Source of the DNA: Nitrospinaceae bacterium
GTDB taxonomy: Bacteria > Nitrospinota > Nitrospinia > Nitrospinales > VA-1
Reading direction: 5' to 3'
NCBI GenBank assembly: GCA_029937655.1
Contig: JAPYPK010000018.1
Location: 1-21,911, forward strand
DNA length: 21,911 nt
Shown piece by piece: positions 14,868 to 21,911 of this stretch; positions within the stretch are counted from its first letter, which is position 1, and each line of letters begins with the position of its first letter. Under the pieces are notes generated by a model. The model did no database searches. It saw only the letters and a list, made by a program, of their open reading frames with translations, and was not told the origin of the DNA. Made by a program: the position numbers and the translations under genes.

Positions 14868-16427
14868 TTACTTGCTATCTCCGGGGACAAAAGGTCGTGT
14901 TTGTTTTTTCTTCAGTTCATTCTTTAATATTTTTCCTGTTGCATTTTTGGGTAGTTCGTCCATAACTTGGAAGTAATCGGGAACCATGAATGCTGGGAGA
15001 CTTTTTCGACAAAACGATTTGAGTTCACTTTCAGTTACTGTTGTCTTATGTCTTAATGCAATGCAAACTTTCACTCGCTCTCCGGCTCTTTCATCAGGTA
15101 CTCCTACGGCCGCAACTTCAGCGATAGAAGGGTGATTCATTAATGCATTCTCAATCGCCAGTGGAGATACATTTTCTCCAGCTCGTATTATTAGGTCTTT
15201 TTTTCTGCCGGCTGAGATAAAGAGACGATTTTGTTTGTCAAGATGGCCTAGATCGCCCGTTTTCAACCAACCACCCGAAGTTATCGCCTTAGCTGTTTCT
15301 TTAGGAAGATTCCAATACCCCTGCATGACAGTTTTCCCACGAACTAGTATTTCGCCTACTTCTTCTGATGATTTTTCTTTCCCTATTTCGTCAATGATCT
15401 TCACTTCTATATTAGGAATAATGGGTCCGACAGACCCAGGAAAACTCCCATCTTTGAAGGTGTTGACGGCGATAACGGGGGAAGTTTCTGTGAGGCCATA
15501 CCCCTCAATTACTGAAACTTCGAGTGTTTCTTCTACCTGTTCAAGTAAAGCTCGGGGAAGGGCAGCACCTCCAGAGATGCAGTGTTTTAGTGAGGAGAGA
15601 TTGTAATCATTTCGAGCGGACAGGTCCACAAGGAAACTGTATATTGTCGGCACCAGAGGAAGAATACTTGCTTTATGTTTTTCAATACTTTGAAGAATAG
15701 ATTTAGGTGCGAATTGTTTTAGAAGAATGAGTGTGCCACCTGCCATGAAAACCATCAATGCCATAATATTACCGAATGAGTGGAACAAAGGTAAGGCAAC
15801 AATGACACGGTCGTCAGATGAGATTGGAATATGAGTTAGGGTGTCTCGACTATTTGAAAAAAATTGAGATTCATCAAGCATCACTCCTTTAGGCTTTGCC
15901 GTTGTTCCTGAAGTGTATAAAATCACGTCAGGGGTAGAGACTGTTCTGTTATGTCGTAATTTTGCTTTGAAACGGCGGGCATTAGTCAAAAAGTTTTCGT
16001 ATGCTAATGCGTTACTTCCCAGTTCCATAGGGTCGGTAGGGCCGACAACGATTTTATTCTTAAAAGTTTGAAGAAATGGAATGGTTTCCGGTTTGATGAA
16101 TGTTGAGTCAACAACAATAGAGTCGATACCCGCATCTTTCGTAATGTAGATTAAATCTTCGGGTTGCAATAGAAAATTATAGGGGATGGCAGTGATCCCT
16201 TTTAAAAAAGCCCCCATCAAGGCGACTAAATATTCTTTTTGATTCAGACAAAGTAGTCCAAGTTTGCTTTGCGAGGTTAATTGCAAACAGCTCAATCCTC
16301 CCGAAAAACGCTCAACTTGTTCGAGCAGTTGTTCATAGGTGATGGTGGCTTCACCGTCAATAATTGCCGGTTGATCGGGGGTTTGGTCTGCGTGATCCCT
16401 GATTAAATTATAAAATTCTAGAGCCAT
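14868..16427 (-). CDS. AMP-forming acyl-CoA ligase (FadD-like)
   Basis: This 519-aa adenylate-forming enzyme activates a carboxylic acid, probably a fatty acid, with ATP and CoA at the cytoplasmic side. Motifs are the P-loop-like YTSGTTAKPKG (171-181), GYGLTETSP, the hinge-region TGDLGHLDKQNRLF, GRKKDLIIRAGENVSP and the C-terminal catalytic lysine in PKNATGKI. Full family length is present. The P-loop has Ala where most members have Gly (TTG to TTA), a mild change. It starts 11 nt after the RlmI-like gene, and its end lies 25 nt before the ATG of the next methyltransferase, so the three genes are probably one operon. Long-chain fatty acyl-CoA synthetase is the best guess. An aryl- or other acid-CoA ligase is possible. 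Confidence 0.9.
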   Translation of the reverse strand: MALEFYNLIRDHADQTPDQPAIIDGEATITYEQLLEQVERFSGGLSCLQLTSQSKLGLLCLNQKEYLVALMGAFLKGITAIPYNFLLQPEDLIYITKDAGIDSIVVDSTFIKPETIPFLQTFKNKIVVGPTDPMELGSNALAYENFLTNARRFKAKLRHNRTVSTPDVILYTSGTTAKPKGVMLDESQFFSNSRDTLTHIPISSDDRVIVALPLFHSFGNIMALMVFMAGGTLILLKQFAPKSILQSIEKHKASILPLVPTIYSFLVDLSARNDYNLSSLKHCISGGAALPRALLEQVEETLEVSVIEGYGLTETSPVIAVNTFKDGSFPGSVGPIIPNIEVKIIDEIGKEKSSEEVGEILVRGKTVMQGYWNLPKETAKAITSGGWLKTGDLGHLDKQNRLFISAGRKKDLIIRAGENVSPLAIENALMNHPSIAEVAAVGVPDERAGERVKVCIALRHKTTVTESELKSFCRKSLPAFMVPDYFQVMDELPKNATGKILKNELKKKQTRPFVPGDSK

Positions 16428-16438
16428 AAATTTCTTTC

Positions 16439-17344
16439 TTAGGGGTTAGCTGAAAAGCGAGCGTAAAATCCATTGGGAAGTTGAAGGCCTGACCCGGTAT
16501 CGTATATGGACATGTCTCCTGTTTGAAAACACCCAGAATCAGGGGAGACCAAAAACTTGATCAGCATGTTTTTTAGAGACAACGAGGATACCCCGGGAGA
16601 ATGCGTGGTTAATAAAATAAACTTAGGAGACTCGGATAAGATTTTTTTGCACAAGGCTAACAATGTAGTCATTTGGGTTTCTATATTCCAAACTTCTCCC
16701 TTAGGGCCCCGTCCAAAAGAGGGGGGATCCATGATGAGAGCATCATACTTTCGGTTACGGCGATATTCACGTTGGAGGAATTTTTCAGCATCATCAACTA
16801 TCCAGCGGACTGAGCAATCAGTAAGCCCAGAGGACTCTAAATTCTTCCGCGCCCAGGTCACAGAAGTTTTAGAAGCATCTAAATGGGTGACATTTGCCCC
16901 CTTTGCAGCGGCCGCTAATGTACTGGCCCCTGTATAGCCGAACATGTTAAGAACATTGGGTTTATTGCCGTTAAGCTCCTTGACTTTGTTTGCTATCCAG
17001 TCCCAGTTTTGGGCTTGTTCGGGAAACAAACCCAAATGTCCAAATGGGGTGGTCTGGACCGTGAAAATAAGATCTTGAAATCGGAGTGGCCAACCATTTT
17101 TTGGAACTGGATTGCGAAAGGTCCATTCGCCACCTCCTGTTGATTTTCCTTTGTGGTGACTGAACTCACCGTTGGCTTTATCCCATTCGCTTTTAGATAA
17201 TTGCGGAGGCCAGATAGCCTGAGGGGCGGGGCGAACAAATATGTAAGGTCCAAACCGCTCTAGTTTTTTGAAGTTTCCGGTATCCAATAATTGGTAATCG
17301 AATTCTTTCACTGGTAAAGGATTATTAGAGAAGGTGGGTTTCAT
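16439..17344 (-). CDS. RlmI/RlmK-like class I SAM methyltransferase
   Basis: This 301-aa protein belongs to the SAM methyltransferase family related to the catalytic part of the rRNA methyltransferases RlmI and RlmK (PF10672-like). Motif I is NMFGYTGASTLAAA, motif II is VTHLDASK, and motif IV is the DPPSFGRG block followed by KGEVWNIE, typical of this branch. It lacks the N-terminal PUA domain of RlmI and instead has about 100 residues around the conserved stretch FGHLGLFPEQ. A nucleic acid, probably rRNA, is the likely substrate. It is first in the - strand operon and divergent, across 70 nt, from the efflux adaptor gene. No Shine-Dalgarno sequence precedes the ATG. The modified base cannot be predicted here. 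Confidence 0.85.
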   Translation of the reverse strand: MKPTFSNNPLPVKEFDYQLLDTGNFKKLERFGPYIFVRPAPQAIWPPQLSKSEWDKANGEFSHHKGKSTGGGEWTFRNPVPKNGWPLRFQDLIFTVQTTPFGHLGLFPEQAQNWDWIANKVKELNGNKPNVLNMFGYTGASTLAAAAKGANVTHLDASKTSVTWARKNLESSGLTDCSVRWIVDDAEKFLQREYRRNRKYDALIMDPPSFGRGPKGEVWNIETQMTTLLALCKKILSESPKFILLTTHSPGVSSLSLKNMLIKFLVSPDSGCFQTGDMSIYDTGSGLQLPNGFYARFSANP

Positions 17345-17396
17345 AATGGTGTCTATATAAACTCACAGGACTTAGTACAATTATTAAAAAGAAATT

Positions 17397-17414
17397 AAAT
17401 ATAAAAATATATTT
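17397..17414. repeat. AT-only inverted repeat abutting the adaptor start codon
   Basis: AAATATA (17397-17403) and TATATTT (17408-17414) form a perfect 7-bp palindrome ending at the base before the ATG of the efflux adaptor gene. It could be an operator in the 70-nt divergent region or a very weak mRNA hairpin at the start codon. In AT-rich DNA such palindromes also occur by chance. Confidence 0.35.
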
Positions 17415-18770
17415 ATGGCGATAATTATAGCAAAAATTTTATCTATAGTGAGGGTAGGTCTTTTAAGTGTCCTCGCAGTTCTAGTGATATTTTTTATGTC
17501 CTCGGGTTGTGTGAAAAAAGAAGAGGTCGCAAAAAAGAAGCGTGAATTTTCTCTGCCGGTTCAAATTGGTAAGATCATTTTTAAAGATGTGACAGATCAA
17601 GTTCGCACGGTTGGAAATATTCATGCAGAACAACGCGTGATCATCAATTCAGAAGTAGTGGGGCAGGTTACCGAGGTTGAAGTAAGAGAAGGCGATACAG
17701 TCAAGAGTGGCGATCTTTTGGCACGAATAGACTCTAGAGAATACCAGCTTGAGGTAGAAGAACTTGAAGCAGAAATATCTGTCGCTGAAGAAGAATTTAA
17801 AAAGGCTGTCGAAGGATTACGGCCAGAAGAGAAAGAAAAATTATTAGCGAGAGTTAGAGTAAATGAAAGTGCTCTCGGTTTAGCTATTAAAGAACAGGAT
17901 CGGTTTCAAAAGCTAGTAAAAGATGGAGTGACTGCTCAGTCGATTCTTGACGAGGTAGATGATCGGGTTCGGCAGGCTGAAGAAAGACTGCGTGAAGGGA
18001 AGGCAGCCTTTGAAGCTGCCAAACAATCCCGCCATGAAGATATTGAACAACTTAAAGCAGAAGGAAAAGGAATTGTTAAGCGATTAGAGAAGGCGCAGCT
18101 TGATTTTTCGAAAACACTTATTCACGCACCATTTGGTGGGGTAATTATAAATAAAAAAATTGAGGAGGGGGCTTTTGTGCAGGCAGGATCGCCAGTTATC
18201 GAAATGGTTAGTTCGGCTCGATTGAAAGCGGTCCTTGAAATGCCACAGGCATACCGAAATAAGCTGAATAAACTTAAAGGTATTGATTTTTGGGTTAAGG
18301 AACTTGGCTTGAAATTCAAGGGCAGGGGTAATTTGCGAGTGATTCCAGATGCAGATATCTATTCTGGCAATATACGCGTTCAGATGGAATTGCATCGACC
18401 TAACAGTGATCTTTTTCCAGGACTTACTTTGGTAGGAATAATGAATTTTGGCGTTCGTGAAAATGTAATGCATGTCCCTTCTGTTGCGCTGGTAATAAGT
18501 GAAAATGGAACTGTGGTTTATGTAGTTAAAGAGGGCAAGGCGCACCTTATTCCTGTAAGAGCTTATAAAGAGCAAGGCGAACTTGTCGAGATAGATGACT
18601 TTACTCACCAACTTTCATCCGACTCAGAATTAATTCTTAGAGGAGCTGGTGCTGTATTTCCTGGAGTAAAAGTATTCATCACTAATTTTGAGCCTGAAAC
18701 AGGAACAAACTTTGATGTTGAACCAAAGAAAAATAAAACACGAATTAAACCTGATCAACCAGAAGCCTGA
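17415..18770 (+). CDS. RND efflux periplasmic adaptor (membrane fusion protein)
   Basis: This 451-aa HlyD/AcrA-type adaptor links an inner-membrane RND pump to an outer-membrane channel. It has an N-terminal hydrophobic segment (about 10-28) followed by MSSGC (C32), a loose lipobox, so it may be a lipoprotein. Then come the first lipoyl half (GQVTEVEVREGDTVKSGD), a long charged alpha-helical hairpin (about 112-225), the second lipoyl half (TLIHAPFGGVIINKKIEEG), and beta-barrel and membrane-proximal domains. The hairpin is of medium length. No ribosome site is visible before the ATG. Its TGA overlaps the pump's ATG by one base (TGATG), so the two are translated together. No outer-membrane TolC-like gene is in the window. 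The exported compound is unknown. Confidence 0.92.
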   Translation: MAIIIAKILSIVRVGLLSVLAVLVIFFMSSGCVKKEEVAKKKREFSLPVQIGKIIFKDVTDQVRTVGNIHAEQRVIINSEVVGQVTEVEVREGDTVKSGDLLARIDSREYQLEVEELEAEISVAEEEFKKAVEGLRPEEKEKLLARVRVNESALGLAIKEQDRFQKLVKDGVTAQSILDEVDDRVRQAEERLREGKAAFEAAKQSRHEDIEQLKAEGKGIVKRLEKAQLDFSKTLIHAPFGGVIINKKIEEGAFVQAGSPVIEMVSSARLKAVLEMPQAYRNKLNKLKGIDFWVKELGLKFKGRGNLRVIPDADIYSGNIRVQMELHRPNSDLFPGLTLVGIMNFGVRENVMHVPSVALVISENGTVVYVVKEGKAHLIPVRAYKEQGELVEIDDFTHQLSSDSELILRGAGAVFPGVKVFITNFEPETGTNFDVEPKKNKTRIKPDQPEA

Positions 18771-21700
18771 TGAAGCTAATCGATCAATCTATACGTAACT
18801 ATCATTCTGTTACTGTTGTGATGGTTCTCGTATCTGTGGTGGGTATCATTTGTTTTAACACGCTTCCTCGCCAACTTACACCTACGGTTGATAAACCTCT
18901 TATAGAAGTCCGTACAGAGTATATTGGTCTTTCGCCAAATGAAGTAGAGCGTAATATCACCCGTCGCCTCGAAGAGCAATTGGAGTCAGTTGAAGGTTTG
19001 AAAAAAATGACCTCTCGTAGTCAGCATGGTTTGAGTACCATTACTTTAGAGTTTGAGTGGGGTACTGATAAGAAAATTGCAATGATCGATGTTAACAATA
19101 AACTTCAGCAAGTGAAGGACCTGCCAGTACTTTCAGATAAGCCTACCCTTAAAAGTGTCTCTACAGATAACTCAAATCCAATTATGTGGATTGTTTTTGA
19201 TAAGCCAGATCCAAAAATGCCTAAAATAAACCAGAATTATAGGTACGAAATTGGGAAGGATATTATTATTCCTGCTCTACGAAGAGTCACTGGAATAGCA
19301 GACGTTTGGCATTTTGGTGGGGAAGAAAGAGAAATGCGAGTTGAGTTTAACCCTTATAGTATTGCCAGGTTACGGATCACTTACGATGAAATTATTAAGC
19401 GATTGCGAGATGAAAACAAAAATACGCGTGCAGGATTTCACGATGAAGAAGGAAGAGCTTACACGGTACGTGCGTTAGGAGAGTTTTCTAGTACTAGTGA
19501 AATTATGGAGACGGTCATAAAGCGTGATGGAGATCGTACTATTAGAGTTAAAGACTTTTCTATTGTCGAGGACAGTTACAAGAGAACGGATTCCCTAGTT
19601 CGTATTAGTGGTGAATTGTCCAACGCATTTGGTGTAATTAGGAAGGCAGGGGCTAACGTGGTAGAGACCTGTAACGAAGCAGAAAAAATGGTAGAGGAAC
19701 TAAACAAGGAACTGCTTAATCGAGGAATACCGCTCAATCTAAAAATTGTTTATAAGGATGTGGATTACATTGATGAAGCAATGCGACTGGTTAAATCGAA
19801 CCTTAGCTTTGGAGCTATGTTAGCTGTTGCGGTCCTACTATTATTTTTAGGGTCGGTACGTTCGGTTTTGATTATCGCCATAAGTATTCCGGTTACCTTG
19901 GTGGCGGTGTTTATCATTCTGAAAATTTTAGGCCGTAGTATTAATATTATTTCTCTTGCGGGCATGGCCTTCGCAGTGGGCATGGTGGTAGACAATTCTA
20001 TTGTTGTCTTAGAAAATATTTATCGACATCTGACGATGCGAAAAGGTGTTTTTAAGGCGGCTTATGATGGTGCTGCGGAGGTCTGGGGTGCAGTGCTTGC
20101 TTCTACACTAACTACTCTAGCTGTATTTGTTCCTATAGTTTTTATTGAAGAAGAAGCAGGTCAGATGTTTCGAGATATTGCGATTACCATTAGTGGCAGT
20201 ATTGCTTTATCTTTGATTGTTTCCATTACAGTGATTCCTACTTTAACCACTTTATTGATTCGTCTTAGTCCAGGCGAGATTTACGAACCAGGATTTCTTC
20301 ATCGTACATTGCTTCGTTCGTTGGTTCTTTTTGGTTCTAAGGTGGTTGAAATATACACAAAGATAATGAGTCGCTTACTGGATAAGTCGATTAAGGGGGT
20401 TATTGCAAAAATGGGGGTAATCGGTGGGATCATTACGGTAATGTTATGGAGTATTAACATTCTTCCCGAGAAAGATTACCTTCCTTATGGCAACACTAAC
20501 ATGGTTTTTATGCTGATCGAACCGGTAGCAGGGGTGCAGGCAGAAACAAATATGAATTATTTTGCACCTTATGAAAATAAGATTGTTGGGATGGAGGATG
20601 TGGACCGTAATTTTACCGTGTTCGCCTCTCGGTTCAACGGTGGAGGTGCTATTGTGAAAAGGGAGTTAGCCTCGGGTCAACGTGGGGAAGTGAAAATGGC
20701 TATAAAGGCTAGGGAAATGGGGAAAGAGATTTTTAAGATACCGGGCTATAGGTTTGCGTTCGCATTACAAAGGCCAATATTTCGCTCAGCAGACAAAACA
20801 TTCCAGGTAGAAATTACTGGCCCTGATATCCTAAAACTAAAAAATATCGCATTGGGTTTAATGGGCAAACTTTCAGGTAGCGAAGGCGTGCATTCAGTTA
20901 GGCCGGAATTCAAATTTGGCAACCCAGAGTTAAGGTTTATTCCCCGTCGTGAACAGGCAGCAAGGCTTAACATGGGAATGAATGAACTGGGGAATATTAT
21001 CGAGTCACTTAATGCGGGTAAATACTTGGGAGAATATAACGATCAGGGGGAGCCCATTGATTTTGTTTTGGTACAGAGAAAGAAAGGAAGCAAACTTGGG
21101 CTGAATGACTATCAAGATCTTCCTATTTGGACCAAAGAAAATAAGATGACCCATTTAGGTCATTTGGCAGACATTGAAGTTAATGCGGGTCCTGCCCGTA
21201 TCGACCACATAGAGAAAGAAAGGGCTATCGTCTTAAGAGTTCAAGTAAAAAAAGATTTTCCAATGCAACAGGTGATAAATCGGATTGAGAGTGAACAATT
21301 AGTTCCGGCTAGGCAAACTTTAGGTGAAGATTTTGGTTTAGGTGTAGGGGGTGCAGCAGATGAACTTGCCTCGACACAAAAATCTCTTCTGAATAGTTTT
21401 TATTACGCAGTCGGGTTTATTTATCTTTTATTGGTGGCATTGTTTGCTTCTTTTTTGCATCCTCTCATTGTGATGCTTACAGTTGTTCTTGCAGTGTCTG
21501 GGTCATTCTTGGGGATTGTTGGCAATAACGTTTTACAAAGAAAAAATATTCTGGATATTCTTAGAGAGTGGAAAGTCTCTGACGCAGAGGCTCTTGCTGG
21601 GAGCTGGAACTGGATTACATTCGATATATTAACTCAGTTAGGGATCGTTATTCTTGCCGGTATTGTTGTGAATAATGCCATTCTTATAGTTCACCAGATG

Positions 21701-21911
21701 CTTAACAATATTAAGTCTGGCATGAACGAGAGGGAGTCACTTTTAAAATCATGTGAAACTAGGCTGAGGCCCATTATGATGACAGTTACTTCCAGTATAT
21801 TCGGCATGATTCCACTGGCGTTAGGTGAAGGAGCGGGTACTGAGCTTTACCGAGGCATGGGTACCGCTTTGATTGGCGGCTTGGGAGTGTCGGCCATATT
21901 CACACTTTTTC
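18770..21911 (+). CDS. RND efflux pump inner-membrane permease (3' end outside window)
   Basis: The open frame runs 1047 codons to the window edge and covers nearly the whole AcrB/MexB-type architecture: TM1, porter domain, TM2-6, second porter domain and TM7-11. Translation is uninterrupted. The TM4 proton-relay motif reads GMVVDNSIVVLEN (D408, N409) where AcrB has DD. The TM10 motif reads GIVVNNAILIV, with Asn where AcrB has its essential Lys. RLRPIMMT of TM11 is kept. An extra stretch of about 25-30 residues (about 919-948) lies between TM9 and TM10. The pump uses the proton gradient to export hydrophobic or toxic compounds. The sequence resembles the broad HAE-type drug and lipid pumps more than the metal (CzcA) type. 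The substrate is unknown, and only the last few residues are missing. Confidence 0.93.
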   Translation, partial: MKLIDQSIRNYHSVTVVMVLVSVVGIICFNTLPRQLTPTVDKPLIEVRTEYIGLSPNEVERNITRRLEEQLESVEGLKKMTSRSQHGLSTITLEFEWGTDKKIAMIDVNNKLQQVKDLPVLSDKPTLKSVSTDNSNPIMWIVFDKPDPKMPKINQNYRYEIGKDIIIPALRRVTGIADVWHFGGEEREMRVEFNPYSIARLRITYDEIIKRLRDENKNTRAGFHDEEGRAYTVRALGEFSSTSEIMETVIKRDGDRTIRVKDFSIVEDSYKRTDSLVRISGELSNAFGVIRKAGANVVETCNEAEKMVEELNKELLNRGIPLNLKIVYKDVDYIDEAMRLVKSNLSFGAMLAVAVLLLFLGSVRSVLIIAISIPVTLVAVFIILKILGRSINIISLAGMAFAVGMVVDNSIVVLENIYRHLTMRKGVFKAAYDGAAEVWGAVLASTLTTLAVFVPIVFIEEEAGQMFRDIAITISGSIALSLIVSITVIPTLTTLLIRLSPGEIYEPGFLHRTLLRSLVLFGSKVVEIYTKIMSRLLDKSIKGVIAKMGVIGGIITVMLWSINILPEKDYLPYGNTNMVFMLIEPVAGVQAETNMNYFAPYENKIVGMEDVDRNFTVFASRFNGGGAIVKRELASGQRGEVKMAIKAREMGKEIFKIPGYRFAFALQRPIFRSADKTFQVEITGPDILKLKNIALGLMGKLSGSEGVHSVRPEFKFGNPELRFIPRREQAARLNMGMNELGNIIESLNAGKYLGEYNDQGEPIDFVLVQRKKGSKLGLNDYQDLPIWTKENKMTHLGHLADIEVNAGPARIDHIEKERAIVLRVQVKKDFPMQQVINRIESEQLVPARQTLGEDFGLGVGGAADELASTQKSLLNSFYYAVGFIYLLLVALFASFLHPLIVMLTVVLAVSGSFLGIVGNNVLQRKNILDILREWKVSDAEALAGSWNWITFDILTQLGIVILAGIVVNNAILIVHQMLNNIKSGMNERESLLKSCETRLRPIMMTVTSSIFGMIPLALGEGAGTELYRGMGTALIGGLGVSAIFTLF

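Noticed and set aside
14868..14890. 23-nt overlap between the acyl-CoA ligase and the methyltransferase as a coupling device
   Set aside because: It exists only if the TTG at 14890 is the start. The ATG at 14842 is simpler, and the extra 16 residues precede the fold.
15235..15606. 123-codon + strand frame opposite the acyl-CoA ligase
   Set aside because: It is antisense to conserved motifs of the ligase, and its Ser/Pro-rich product resembles no protein family.
18084..18611. 175-codon frame on the - strand opposite the efflux adaptor gene
   Set aside because: It is the antisense shadow of a well-supported gene, with no ribosome site or family motif.

Overview
The window is a bacterial chromosomal segment, visibly AT-rich, with tightly packed genes in ordinary codon usage. 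A Gram-negative cell is indicated by the RND efflux pair at the right end and by a polyprenyl-phosphate-linked surface-glycan pathway. TPR proteins, TPR-tailed membrane glycosyltransferases and a secreted SUMF1-like protein recall marine Nitrospinota or deltaproteobacteria-like lineages. That placement is a weak guess, because no rRNA or other marker gene is present. Most start codons have no Shine-Dalgarno-like sequence upstream.

Left part (1-8600), envelope glycan and glycosylation genes. On the + strand are a rhamnosyltransferase-type GT2 (112-1092), a DPM1-like polyprenyl-phosphate sugar synthase (1454-2137) and a large GT-C-like membrane protein (2270-4462). Convergent to them is a translationally coupled three-gene - strand operon: a WbbL-like GT2 (8600-7713), a WecA/TagO/MraY-type sugar-1-phosphate transferase (7716-6628, ATGA overlap) and a TMTC-like GT-C enzyme with C-terminal TPRs (6638-4587, 11-nt overlap). 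The likely logic is that the transferase loads a sugar-phosphate on undecaprenyl phosphate, the GT2s extend it, the DPM1-like enzyme makes lipid-phosphate sugar donors, and the GT-C proteins use those donors on the periplasmic side.

Centre (8601-14076). A 337-nt leader with promoter-like and hairpin elements precedes a sugar-nucleotide epimerase (8938-10059) that carries a zinc-ribbon-like insert. Next come a second, different GT-C/TPR fusion (10195-12432), a 48-aa small ORF (12458-12604) and a secreted TPR/SUMF1-fold protein (12730-14076). The last gene contains an 11-base poly(G) tract near its 3' end, which is a candidate phase-variation switch.

Right part (14078-21911). A - strand operon encodes an RlmI-like methyltransferase, an acyl-CoA ligase and a type-11 SAM methyltransferase. 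Divergent from it is an RND efflux adaptor (17415-18770) with its inner-membrane pump (18770 to beyond the window), joined by a TGATG stop/start overlap.

No tRNA, rRNA, CRISPR array, insertion sequence or phage gene was recognised. The most promising leads are the poly(G) tract, the two GT-C/TPR fusions beside a DPM1-like enzyme as a possible bacterial protein O-glycosylation module, and the broad absence of Shine-Dalgarno signals.
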